50,809 nucleotides of DNA. It comes from Gammaproteobacteria bacterium. Its GTDB lineage: Bacteria > Pseudomonadota > Gammaproteobacteria > Steroidobacterales > Steroidobacteraceae. Where the stretch lies: contig JANXYK010000030.1 in NCBI GenBank assembly GCA_025350055.1, forward strand, positions 1 through 50,809, given 5' to 3'. Positions 44,163 through 50,809 of this stretch are shown in pieces. The stretch's first letter is position 1, and each line of letters starts with the position of its first letter. The notes beneath the pieces were generated by a model, which saw only the letters and a program-made list of their open reading frames with translations, was not told where the DNA came from and searched no databases. A program made the position numbers and the translations under genes.

Positions 44163-44718
44163 CAGGACTGCCACGCTCGCGACGCCACAGAACCTCGCTG
44201 CCGCCGGCGCTGCGCGCCAGTACGCGCGCCACCACGAACAGCAGATCGGACAGCCGATTGAGATAATGCAGCGCGTGCGGCCCGAGCGCCTCAGTGCGCG
44301 TCAGCGCCCAGCAGCGCCGCTCCGCGCGGCGGCAGATCGAGCGCGCCAGGTGGCAGGCGGCGGCCGCCACACTGCCGCCGGGCAATACGAATTCGCGCAG
44401 CGGCGGGAGCGGTGCGTTCCACGACTCCACCTGCTGCTCCAGTTTTTCCACTTGCGGCGCGCGGATCAGCACGCTGCCCGGAATCGCGAGCTCGCCACCG
44501 AGGTCGAACAGGTCGTGCTGGATGTCGAGCAGCAGTGCCGGCAGCGTGGCGGGCAGCCCCGGCGTCGCCAGCAGCATGCCGATCGCACTGTTGAGTTCAT
44601 CAACGGCCCCGCAGGCCTCGATGCGCAGGCTGTCCTTGGGCACGCGCGTGCCATCGGCGAGTCCGGTGCTGCCATCATCGCCGGTGCGCGTGACTATCTT
44701 CGAGAGGCGATTACCCAT
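44149..44718 (-). CDS. PduO-type cob(I)alamin adenosyltransferase
   Basis: 189 residues. The N-terminal ATP site KIVTRTGDDGSTGL and ACGAVDELNSAIG, plus RAERRCWAL and LNRLSDLLFVVAR, mark the PduO/MMAB family. It makes adenosylcobalamin from cob(I)alamin and ATP, the cofactor used by NrdJ. Divergent from the btuB riboswitch transcript. The family lacks sequence relation to CobA/BtuR, so I leave the symbol blank. Confidence 0.95.
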   Translation of the reverse strand: MGNRLSKIVTRTGDDGSTGLADGTRVPKDSLRIEACGAVDELNSAIGMLLATPGLPATLPALLLDIQHDLFDLGGELAIPGSVLIRAPQVEKLEQQVESWNAPLPPLREFVLPGGSVAAAACHLARSICRRAERRCWALTRTEALGPHALHYLNRLSDLLFVVARVLARSAGGSEVLWRRERGSPASAD

Positions 44719-44772
44719 GCCGGCAAGCTATAGCAAGTGCGCCGCACAGGCAATTGACGCGCATTGGCGCCA

Positions 44773-44801
44773 TTGACGCACCTTGAAAGCTCGGCTAGTG
44801 T
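44773..44801 (+). promoter_or_regulatory. Sigma-70 promoter of the cobalamin riboswitch-btuB transcript
   Basis: TTGACG (44773-44778), 17 bases, TAGTGT (44796-44801). A start site a few bases later would fall right at the 5' edge of the riboswitch, which supports the call. Confidence 0.6.
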
Positions 44802-44805
44802 TTCA

Positions 44806-44968
44806 GCCTAGGTGCTAGGTTCCCGCAAGGGATTCAAGGGAACGCGGTTGAATGCCGCGGCTGCCCCCGCAACTGTAACCGGCGAGTGTTCATCCACGAT
44901 GCCACTGGGCTAGTCCCGGGAAGGCGGATGAATACGCAAATGCCGGCAGCCAGGAAACCTGCCTGACA
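44806..44968 (+). promoter_or_regulatory. Cobalamin riboswitch
   Basis: The conserved core elements are all visible in order: GGTTCCCGCAAGGGA..GGGAACGCGG, the CGGCTGCCCCCGCAACTGT block, GCCACTGGG, GTCCCGGGAAGGCG, and the B12 box GCAGCCAGGAAACCTGCC (44946-44963; consensus AGCCAGGAGACCTGCC). It binds adenosylcobalamin and represses the downstream receptor gene when B12 is plentiful. Confidence 0.95.
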
Positions 44969-45128
44969 CCGTCGTCCTGCTTTCGGCCGGGGTGCGTCGG
45001 GAGCTGCGGTAACACCGCGGTGGCGACAGTTGAAGTCGTTACCGTGGGAACCGTAGTGGGAAATTCTCTGCATCATCGTCCGTGCGATTCCGCGGTGCGA
45101 CTTCTGGCCTACCAACCAGGAGCACACC
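44969..45128 (+). other. Leader between riboswitch and btuB
   Basis: 160 bases from the B12 box to the receptor start. A CACCGCGGTG-like palindrome (near 45012-45023) and repeats of GTTACCGTGGGAACC type could form the expression platform. No T-run terminator is visible, so control at translation initiation is more likely. AGGAG at 45117-45121 is the ribosome binding site. Confidence 0.5.
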
Positions 45129-47069
45129 ATGTCTGCCGCGTTTTTCAGATCCCTGTTCGCAACCATTCTTTCAACCGCATTGGCTGCCAGTGCGCTCGCG
45201 GACGAAGCGAGCAACAATACTGACACTGTCGTGGTCACCGCCACGCGCACCGATCAGCCACTGGCGCTGACCGGCGAGTCGCTGTCGCTGATCAGCGCCG
45301 AGCAGCTGCGCGACCAGCAGAGCGTGGCCCTGAGCGATGCACTGGCGCAGACGCCGGGCATCAGCGTGGTGCGCAATGGTGGTGTCGGCCAGACCACCAG
45401 CATCGGCCTGCGCGGCGCGCCCAGCGGACAGACGCTGGTGCTGGTCGATGGCATGCGCATCAATGATCCGAGCGCACCCGATGGCAGCGCGATTCTTGCG
45501 GACCTGCTGGCCAGCAATCTCGAGCGCGTCGAAGTGCTGCGCGGGCCGCAGAGCACGCTCTACGGCAGCGATGCGATCGGCGGCGTGGTCAACCTAATCG
45601 GCCGGCACGGCGGCAGCAGCGGTTGCGGCGTCAGTGGCAGCGCCGAGGGCGGCTCGCAACGTAGCTGGCGCGGGAATCTGGCCACCTGCGGCAGCGCGAG
45701 CTCGCTCGACTACAGCGCGGCGGTCAATACCTTTCACACGGACGGCATCTCCGCGGCCGATGTACGCGCTGGCAATCGCGAGCCCGATGGCTATCGCAAC
45801 CTGGGCGCCAGCGCCAACCTGCGCTGGCATGCCACCGAGGCTTTGAGTGTTGACCTGCGCGGCTACTACGTGGATGCGCGAACTGATTTCGACGGCTATG
45901 GGCCGCCGCCGACCTACAGCTTTCAGGACACGCCCGAATACGGCAAGGATCAGTTGCTGGCTGCGTATCTGGGCGCAAACCTGCGCACTGCCGGTGGCCG
46001 CCTCAACCAGCGCCTGGCCGTGACCAGCAGCTACAGCGATCGCAAGAACTTCGATCCGAGGTTCGCGCCCGCCGAGGATTTCTATTCGCACGGCGATGCC
46101 CAGCGCGTGGAGTACCAGGGCGTATTCGATCTCAGGCAAAGCGACCAACTGAGCTTCGGCGCGGAATCGCAGCGCACGCGACTGAAGACCGCGGCGCCCA
46201 ACAGCTTCGACCCGAACCCGGCGCCCACGCGCGGCTCGACGCGCATCGACGGCGCTTACCTGCAATACCAGACCACGCTGTTGCAGTCGCTGACGCTGAC
46301 CGCCGGACTGCGTCACGATCACGATGGCGATTTCGGCAGCCACAGCTCCTTCAAGTTCTCGGGCGCCTGGAAGCTGCCGGACGGCTCTACCGTGCTGCGC
46401 GCGAACTATGGCGATGGCTTCAAGGCGCCGACGCTGTATGAACTGTTCTCCGACTATTCCAACCCGGTGGCCACGCTGCGGCCTGAAGTGGCGCGTGGCT
46501 GGGAAGCCGGCATCGATCAGCGTTTCAATGACGGTCGCGCACAGATCGGCATCACCTGGTTCGATCGCCGCACCCATGATCAGATCGACTTCTTCAGCTG
46601 CTTCGGCGTAGTTTCGCCCGCCTGCGCGCTGCGGCCGTTCAGTGGCTACTACGACAACATCGCCCGCTCGAGCGCCCACGGCCTGGAAGTGCGATGGTCG
46701 TTGCGGTTGGCGCCGACGTTCAAACTGAGCGGCAACTACACGCAGCTGAAAGCCATCGACCAGGTGAGTGGCAACGATCTCGCGCGCCGGCCGCGCCATA
46801 GCGCGAATCTGGCCTTGCAGTGGTTGCCCGCCACCGGTTGGTCGATGGGTACCGCGCTGATCTACACCGGCGCCCGTTTCGATGATGCCTATGGGAGTCT
46901 CAGGATGCCGGGCTACGCGTTGCTGAACCTGTACGGCGCCCACGATTTCTCGGCACATTGCGCTGTCTATGCGCGCGTGGAGAACCTGGCCGATCGCGAG
47001 TACCAGCCGGTCGCGGGCTATGGCGCCACGCCGCGCAGCTTTACGCTGGGGGTGCACGCCAGCCTCTAG
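45129..47069 (+). CDS. btuB: TonB-dependent outer-membrane receptor, vitamin B12 (BtuB-like)
   Basis: 646 residues: signal peptide (about 1-24), TonB box TDTVVVTATR (about 31-40), plug domain (ALSDALAQTPGISVVRNGG, LRGAPSGQTLVLVDGMRIND, RVEVLRGPQSTLYGSDAIGGVVN) and a 22-strand barrel ending RSFTLGVHASL with the Phe-rich closing strand. The cobalamin riboswitch directly upstream identifies the substrate class as corrinoids. Length and plug match BtuB (614 in E. coli). Energised by a TonB such as that at 30.6 kb. Confidence 0.93.
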   Translation: MSAAFFRSLFATILSTALAASALADEASNNTDTVVVTATRTDQPLALTGESLSLISAEQLRDQQSVALSDALAQTPGISVVRNGGVGQTTSIGLRGAPSGQTLVLVDGMRINDPSAPDGSAILADLLASNLERVEVLRGPQSTLYGSDAIGGVVNLIGRHGGSSGCGVSGSAEGGSQRSWRGNLATCGSASSLDYSAAVNTFHTDGISAADVRAGNREPDGYRNLGASANLRWHATEALSVDLRGYYVDARTDFDGYGPPPTYSFQDTPEYGKDQLLAAYLGANLRTAGGRLNQRLAVTSSYSDRKNFDPRFAPAEDFYSHGDAQRVEYQGVFDLRQSDQLSFGAESQRTRLKTAAPNSFDPNPAPTRGSTRIDGAYLQYQTTLLQSLTLTAGLRHDHDGDFGSHSSFKFSGAWKLPDGSTVLRANYGDGFKAPTLYELFSDYSNPVATLRPEVARGWEAGIDQRFNDGRAQIGITWFDRRTHDQIDFFSCFGVVSPACALRPFSGYYDNIARSSAHGLEVRWSLRLAPTFKLSGNYTQLKAIDQVSGNDLARRPRHSANLALQWLPATGWSMGTALIYTGARFDDAYGSLRMPGYALLNLYGAHDFSAHCAVYARVENLADREYQPVAGYGATPRSFTLGVHASL

Positions 47070-47140
47070 GAGACGAGTGGCGGCGCTGTGCGGCGCGCCG
47101 CAGTTGGCGAAAGCTTCGTGTGCCACTACAGTGGCAGCCC

Positions 47141-47908
47141 ATGGCCTCCAGGGAACTTGAAGCAGCGCTGGCTGCGGCGCGCGCCGCGGCGGAGGTGATC
47201 CAGCAGCTGTACCGGCGCAATCTCGCGGTGCAGCTCAAGGCCGATCGCTCGCCGGTCACCGAGGCCGATGTGCAGGCCGAGCGCGTGATCCGCGAGGTGC
47301 TGGGTGCGCGCTTTCCCGACTATGGTTTCTACGGTGAGGAGACCGGCCAGCATGCGATGGACGCGCAGAACATCTGGCTGGTCGATCCGATCGATGGCAC
47401 GAAATCCTTCGTGCGCGACTGTCCGTTCTTCTCGACGCAGATCGCCTTGCTCCGCGCCGGCCGGCTGGTGCTCGGCGTCTCGAGCGCGCCGGCTTACGGC
47501 GAACTCGCCTGGGCCGAGGAGGGCGGCGGCGCCTTCCTGGATAGCAAGCCGATCCAGGTGAGCAAGGTCGCCGAACTCGGCGGCGCGATACTCTCTACCG
47601 GCAATTTGAAAACGCTGGCGGCCAACGCTGCTGGCTGGGGTCGCTACGGCAAACTCGTAGGCCAGGTGAACCGGTTGCGCGGCTACGGGGATTTCGTGCA
47701 CTACCACCTGCTGGCGCGCGGCGCGCTCGATGTGGTGATGGAATCCGACGTCAATGTTCTCGACATCGCGGCGCTCAGCGTGATCGTGCGTGAAGCTGGC
47801 GGCCTCTTCACGGATCTCGAGGGCGCGCCGGTCACGCTGTCGACCACCACGGTGCTCGCGGCCAATGCCGCGCTGCATGCGCCAGTGCTGGCGGCTATGC
47901 GGGGATGA
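47141..47908 (+). CDS. Inositol monophosphatase-family phosphatase, histidinol-phosphatase type
   Basis: 255 residues. Metal-site motifs: EETG (Glu in FYGEETGQ), WLVDPIDGTKSFVRDCPFF, and the late ESDVNVLDIAALSVIVREAGG. The DPIDGTKSF variant and the length match the HisN-type histidinol-phosphate phosphatases of the IMPase family, which would act in histidine synthesis; inositol-1-phosphatase or CysQ-like activity are alternatives. ATG 47141 chosen because the family begins just before LEAALAAARAAAEVI. Its 3' end overlaps the ABC ATPase gene tail to tail. Confidence 0.85.
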   Translation: MASRELEAALAAARAAAEVIQQLYRRNLAVQLKADRSPVTEADVQAERVIREVLGARFPDYGFYGEETGQHAMDAQNIWLVDPIDGTKSFVRDCPFFSTQIALLRAGRLVLGVSSAPAYGELAWAEEGGGAFLDSKPIQVSKVAELGGAILSTGNLKTLAANAAGWGRYGKLVGQVNRLRGYGDFVHYHLLARGALDVVMESDVNVLDIAALSVIVREAGGLFTDLEGAPVTLSTTTVLAANAALHAPVLAAMRG

Positions 47909-48665
47909 ACGCGCGCCGGCCGCCGCCGGCGAGCTCGGTCATCGGTGTGGCGTAAAGCAGCGAGAGTTCGGCGGCATTCAATAGCTCAGCCGTCGGACCC
48001 AGCCGCCAGCGGCCATCGCCATACATCAGCAGCACCCGATCCGCGCAGCGTTCGGCGAGCGCGGGGTCGTGGAGCGTGGCGATTACCGCGGCGCCCGCCG
48101 TACAGCGCTCGCGAAAGGCCAGCAACACTTCGACCTGGTGGTGAGGATCGAGGTGATTGGTGGGTTCATCGAGCAGGAACACCTGCGGTTGCTGCGCGAG
48201 TGCGGCCGCCATCGCCGCGCGGCGCTGTTCGCCGCCCGAGAGCGTCAGCAGCGTGCGATGTGCGCACTCGCTCAACCCGAGTCGCTGCAGCGAGTCGTTC
48301 ACCACCGCGATATCCGCAGGCGATTCGCGCTGCCACCAGTCGAGCTGCGGATGACGCGCGAGCAGCGCTGCCTCGAAGGGGCTCAGCGGCAGCGAGTCTT
48401 CACGATCCTGCGGCAGGAAGGCGAGCCGCCGCGCGATGGCGCGACGGCTCAGCGAAGTCAGCGTGCTGCCCGCAAGCGAGACCTCGCCTGCGGCGGCGGT
48501 GCGCAGTCCCGCCAGCGTGTGCAGGGTCAGGCTCTTGCCACTGCCATTGCGGCCCAGCACCGCGATGAACTCGCCGGCTCGCACCTGCAGCTGCAAGGAT
48601 TCGAGCAGCAGGCGCTGGCCAGCGCTCACACTGAGATCCTGCGTTGAGAGCACCGGCGCGCTCAT
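47895..48665 (-). CDS. ABC transporter ATPase of the FhuC/BtuD type
   Basis: 256 residues. Walker A GRNGSGKS, Q-loop FLPQDRED, signature LSGGEQRR, Walker B VFLLDEPTNHLDPHH and the switch His in TLHDP are complete. Sequence style fits ATPases of iron-siderophore/heme/cobalamin importers. Its place 0.8 kb from the B12 receptor suggests BtuD, but no permease (btuC) or binding protein (btuF) is in the window, so the assignment is inferred. It overlaps the zincin gene by 4 bases. Confidence 0.85.
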   Translation of the reverse strand: MSAPVLSTQDLSVSAGQRLLLESLQLQVRAGEFIAVLGRNGSGKSLTLHTLAGLRTAAAGEVSLAGSTLTSLSRRAIARRLAFLPQDREDSLPLSPFEAALLARHPQLDWWQRESPADIAVVNDSLQRLGLSECAHRTLLTLSGGEQRRAAMAAALAQQPQVFLLDEPTNHLDPHHQVEVLLAFRERCTAGAAVIATLHDPALAERCADRVLLMYGDGRWRLGPTAELLNAAELSLLYATPMTELAGGGRRAFIPA

Positions 48666-49435
48666 CGCCTGGCACTCCAGCCGATCTCCCGCGCGGTGGC
48701 CGGCCCGATGAGTACCTGCTCCAGGTCATCGGGCATGCGTTGGGTGCTGGCAGTCAATGGCGTGCGTCCGGCCATCAGCTCCGCATAGCGCTGCGGATAA
48801 CGCGGCTGCAGCGCAGGTTCGGCGTAACCCTCCGGAAACAGGGGCGCGTCTCCCTCGCCGTACTTGTCGCTGGCGCCGAAGGTGTGCAGCAGTTCGTGCG
48901 TCACCACCACATTGTTCTGCTCGCGTTGCCCAGGGGTCGCAAACAGGTGCACCACGCCCATCAGGCCGCGCTGCAAGCCCAGCGAATGCGGCAGTGCGGG
49001 CTCACGCGCGGGGTCGTGATAGAGCAGGAACAGCGTGATCTGCGGGCGCGCGCGCTCGATGCCTGAGAGTACCTGCGAGCGGTAGCGACGCAGCGAAAGA
49101 CTCCACACGATGCGCGCGAACACACCTGCCCTGGGCGCCAGCGCTGGCGGCACGCGTGTCAGCTCCGGATAGAGCCGCAACACCACGGGTTCGCCCAACC
49201 GCACACCATAGCGATGCGCCTCGCGCGCCACGAAGGCGCCGATCGGCGCCAGGTCCGCCTCGCGCACCTGGGCCAGGTATTGCGTGGTCACCGCACTGCC
49301 ATCGGCGTTGATCGGGAACACGCCCACCCACACGGTGTGCTGCCAACTGGTGGTGCGGTGCTGATCGAACCAGGCGCCCAGGCCCACGCCGAACAGCACG
49401 ACCAGCAGCAGTGAAATGCGTAGCGTGCGCCACAT
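48662..49435 (-). CDS. Membrane-anchored predicted zincin metallopeptidase
   Basis: 257 residues. One N-terminal membrane helix (LRISLLLVVLFGVGLGAWF) would anchor the rest in the periplasm. The zinc motif HELLHTFGASD at 180-190 fits the extended HExxHxxGxxD pattern of metzincin-like peptidases; EGYAEPALQPRYPQRYAELMAGR downstream contains a Met that could form the Met-turn. I do not know a characterised homologue. It is translationally coupled (ATGA) to the ABC ATPase gene, so both are probably one operon. Confidence 0.72.
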   Translation of the reverse strand: MWRTLRISLLLVVLFGVGLGAWFDQHRTTSWQHTVWVGVFPINADGSAVTTQYLAQVREADLAPIGAFVAREAHRYGVRLGEPVVLRLYPELTRVPPALAPRAGVFARIVWSLSLRRYRSQVLSGIERARPQITLFLLYHDPAREPALPHSLGLQRGLMGVVHLFATPGQREQNNVVVTHELLHTFGASDKYGEGDAPLFPEGYAEPALQPRYPQRYAELMAGRTPLTASTQRMPDDLEQVLIGPATAREIGWSARR

Positions 49436-49459
49436 CGCCGGGTGCCTGGCTCCCGCTGT

Positions 49460-50176
49460 TCAGGGCTGCAGCCGCGTGGCCGACCAGGGCCCCGCGCCGA
49501 AGGCAGCGTTCGCCGCCGGGTTGGCGCTGCCATCGGCGCTGTTCGCCGTCAGCGTACGTGTCCAGCGCGCACGATCATGGATGCGCGCACTGCCCTCGAC
49601 CCACAATTCCACCGCCTCGGCCCACAGCTCGTAGCCGCCCCAATGCGGCGGGCGCGCGATCTTCTGCCCCGGATCGGGTGCCTGCTCGTCAGGTGGCGGC
49701 GCAGGCAGTGCGAAGCGCAATGCGGTGCGGGCCACGGCTTTGTACAGATCAGCACGCGAGGCGATCGGCTCGCTCTGCTGGCTGGCCCAGGCGCCGAGGC
49801 GGCTCTGCCAGTTGCGGGTCGCAAAGTAGGCGTCGCTCTCGGCTGCGCTCGAGTGCACGATCCGCCCCTCGACGCGCACCTGGCGGTGCAGCTGGTCCCA
49901 GTGCATGACAATCGCGGCGCGCGGGTTCTCCTGCAGCTCGCGGCCCTTGCGCGAGTGGTAGTTCGTATAAAAGGTAAGGACGCCGGGCTCCGGCCTGATC
50001 TGCTTGCACAGTATCACCCGCGCCGAGGGTTGTCCGCTCGCGTCCGCCGTAGCCAGGACCATGGCGTTCGGGTTGGGCTGGGTCTGACTGCGGGTGGCTT
50101 CCGCTAGCCAGCTGGCGGCCAACCCCAGGGGCTCGGCCGGGAGCGGATCGGGCAGGTGTTCGCGATGCCAGGCCAT
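49460..50176 (-). CDS. pdxH: Pyridoxine/pyridoxamine 5'-phosphate oxidase
   Basis: 238 residues. FMN enzyme making PLP. Motifs: NAMVLATADASGQPSARVILCKQI, FYTNYHSRKGRELQENPRAAIVMHW, QVRVEGRI, and the C-terminal ARPPHWGGYELWAEAVELW. The last residues diverge from the usual RLxP end but keep ATRLQP. Upstream of the zincin/ABC pair with a 24-base gap. Confidence 0.94.
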   Translation of the reverse strand: MAWHREHLPDPLPAEPLGLAASWLAEATRSQTQPNPNAMVLATADASGQPSARVILCKQIRPEPGVLTFYTNYHSRKGRELQENPRAAIVMHWDQLHRQVRVEGRIVHSSAAESDAYFATRNWQSRLGAWASQQSEPIASRADLYKAVARTALRFALPAPPPDEQAPDPGQKIARPPHWGGYELWAEAVELWVEGSARIHDRARWTRTLTANSADGSANPAANAAFGAGPWSATRLQP

Positions 50177-50293
50177 GCCGGATGCATGTTACGCGATGGC
50201 GGCGCGGCGCTCACCTGGCTGGTTCAGGCCGCGTTCAGCGTGCCAGGGGTAGGGTCGGAGGCGCAGTGGGTCACTGTTTGTTGGGAGTTCGCC

Positions 50294-50698
50294 ATGAAAC
50301 CGGGAATCGCCTTGGCCGCCGCCTTGATCGCCGCCTGCGGGCTTGCCGTACCGCTTCAGGCTCACAGCTGGGATCGCGACCAGCGGGGCGGGCAGCAGCG
50401 CGGTTGGCATGATTCGCGACCTGGCTGGCAAGGGCACGGGTATGGCCGGGACCAGTGGCGCGACCACGAGGGTCAGGGCCGGTACGCACCGCGCTTTGGC
50501 AACGCTTATCCGCGCTATTACGGTTACCGGCCGCAATACGAGTATCCGCGCTACTACCGCTCCTCGCCGCGTTATCACGACTACCGCTACGATCGCGATC
50601 ATGACGACGACTACGGTTACTATTACTACGATGACGACTATCGCGGCTTCGACGGCAGCAGGATTGGGCTGCTGATCAGTCTGCCGCTGCGTTTCTAG
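50294..50698 (+). CDS. Secreted Tyr/Arg/Asp-rich protein of unknown function
   Basis: 134 residues. A signal peptide (MKPGIALAAALIAACGLAVPLQA) precedes a low-complexity region rich in Tyr, Arg, Gly, His and Asp (HDSRPGWQGHGYGRDQW; YPRYYRSSPRYHDYRYDRD; DDDYGYYYYDDDYRG) and a hydrophobic C-terminal tail (IGLLISLPLRF). GGGAG lies about 8 bases upstream of ATG 50294. Similar Tyr/Arg-rich exported proteins are common in proteobacteria without known function; metal or polyanion binding is conceivable. Confidence 0.72.
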   Translation: MKPGIALAAALIAACGLAVPLQAHSWDRDQRGGQQRGWHDSRPGWQGHGYGRDQWRDHEGQGRYAPRFGNAYPRYYGYRPQYEYPRYYRSSPRYHDYRYDRDHDDDYGYYYYDDDYRGFDGSRIGLLISLPLRF

Positions 50699-50809
50699 CC
50701 AACCGCGGCGAACAGCGAACAGCGAGCAGCGAGGCGGCGGCGCGGGCGCGAGCCCGGTGCCTGGCGCGCTGCGCACACTTGCCGTGCGCGTGCTTTGCCT
50801 TTACAAAGG

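Noticed and set aside
50711-50734. Short imperfect tandem GCGAACA/GCGAGCA repeats near the right end
   Set aside because: Only about three imperfect copies of seven bases; could be chance in high-GC sequence.
1-50809. CRISPR arrays, tRNA or rRNA genes, insertion sequences
   Set aside because: I scanned for spaced direct repeats, TTCGAATC-like tRNA ends and transposase motifs and saw none; the intein and the inverted-repeat unit are the only mobile-looking sequences.

Overview
The window reads as ordinary chromosome of a high-GC gammaproteobacterium. The gene order repeatedly matches the Pseudomonas aeruginosa chromosome blocks around PA0392-PA0420: yggT-proC-yggS next to pilT-pilU; yqgE-ruvX-pyrB; tonB-gshB facing pilG-pilH-pilI-pilJ-chpA; then rsmE and bioA. 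Protein details (nrdJa/nrdJb split ribonucleotide reductase, YggT, AlgH, PpnN, AmpD) agree. The exact lineage cannot be fixed from this sequence; a deep-branching gammaproteobacterium (for example near Steroidobacterales/Nevskiales/Xanthomonadales) is my guess, not a demonstrated placement.

Layout. 0.1-4.6 kb: a lower-GC, accessory-looking stretch with three predicted exported serine hydrolases on the minus strand and a ccdAB toxin-antitoxin pair with a clear promoter/operator. 4.7-7.3 kb: cca (odd catalytic details), a lipoprotein-type aminopeptidase whose start codon lies 6 bp from that of cca, and hsp20 behind a sigma-32-like promoter. 7.7-11.8 kb: B12-dependent class II ribonucleotide reductase, nrdJa (interrupted by a LAGLIDADG intein) and nrdJb, closed by a strong terminator. 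11.9-17.2 kb: cell-wall enzymes (MltD, an L,D-transpeptidase-family protein), nucleosidase PpnN, a small unknown protein and an orphan ParA. 17.4-21 kb: htpG (sigma-32-like promoter), msrB, an alpha/beta hydrolase, paired hairpins and an HU-family gene. 21.2-26.8 kb: yggT, proC, yggS, and three tandem type IV pilus retraction-type ATPases. 26.8-27.1 kb: a long nested inverted repeat without a gene. 27.2-32.5 kb: a VOC protein, pyrK-like, pyrB, ruvX, yqgE, tonB and gshB. 32.7-41.4 kb: the Chp chemosensory cluster for twitching motility (pilG, pilH, pilI, a short pilJ with no periplasmic domain, chpA, chpC). 41.4-44.2 kb: rsmE, bioA, ampD. 44.1-48.7 kb: B12 genes (PduO-type adenosyltransferase, cobalamin riboswitch, BtuB-like receptor, an ABC ATPase) with a histidinol-phosphatase-type IMPase. 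48.7-50.8 kb: a membrane-anchored zincin, pdxH and a Tyr/Arg/Asp-rich secreted protein.

Two themes link distant parts. First, dNTP synthesis through NrdJ needs adenosylcobalamin, and the far end of the window holds its uptake receptor under B12 riboswitch control, an adenosyltransferase and a candidate importer ATPase. Second, pilT/pilU/pilU-like and pilGHIJ-chpA-chpC together form a twitching-motility engine and its controller, but in a reduced version: PilJ has no periplasmic sensor, ChpA has three recognisable Hpt sites, and neither the methyltransferase (pilK) nor methylesterase (chpB) gene is in the cluster.

Most of the window is well explained by known families. The items I rate highest are the intein placed exactly at the catalytic thiyl cysteine of NrdJa with a non-canonical C-terminus, the sensorless PilJ/minimal Chp system, the Cca protein lacking its HD motifs and with Glu for the first catalytic Asp, the third PilU-like ATPase, and the long inverted-repeat unit. 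I did not find a clearly novel multi-gene defence or mobile system.
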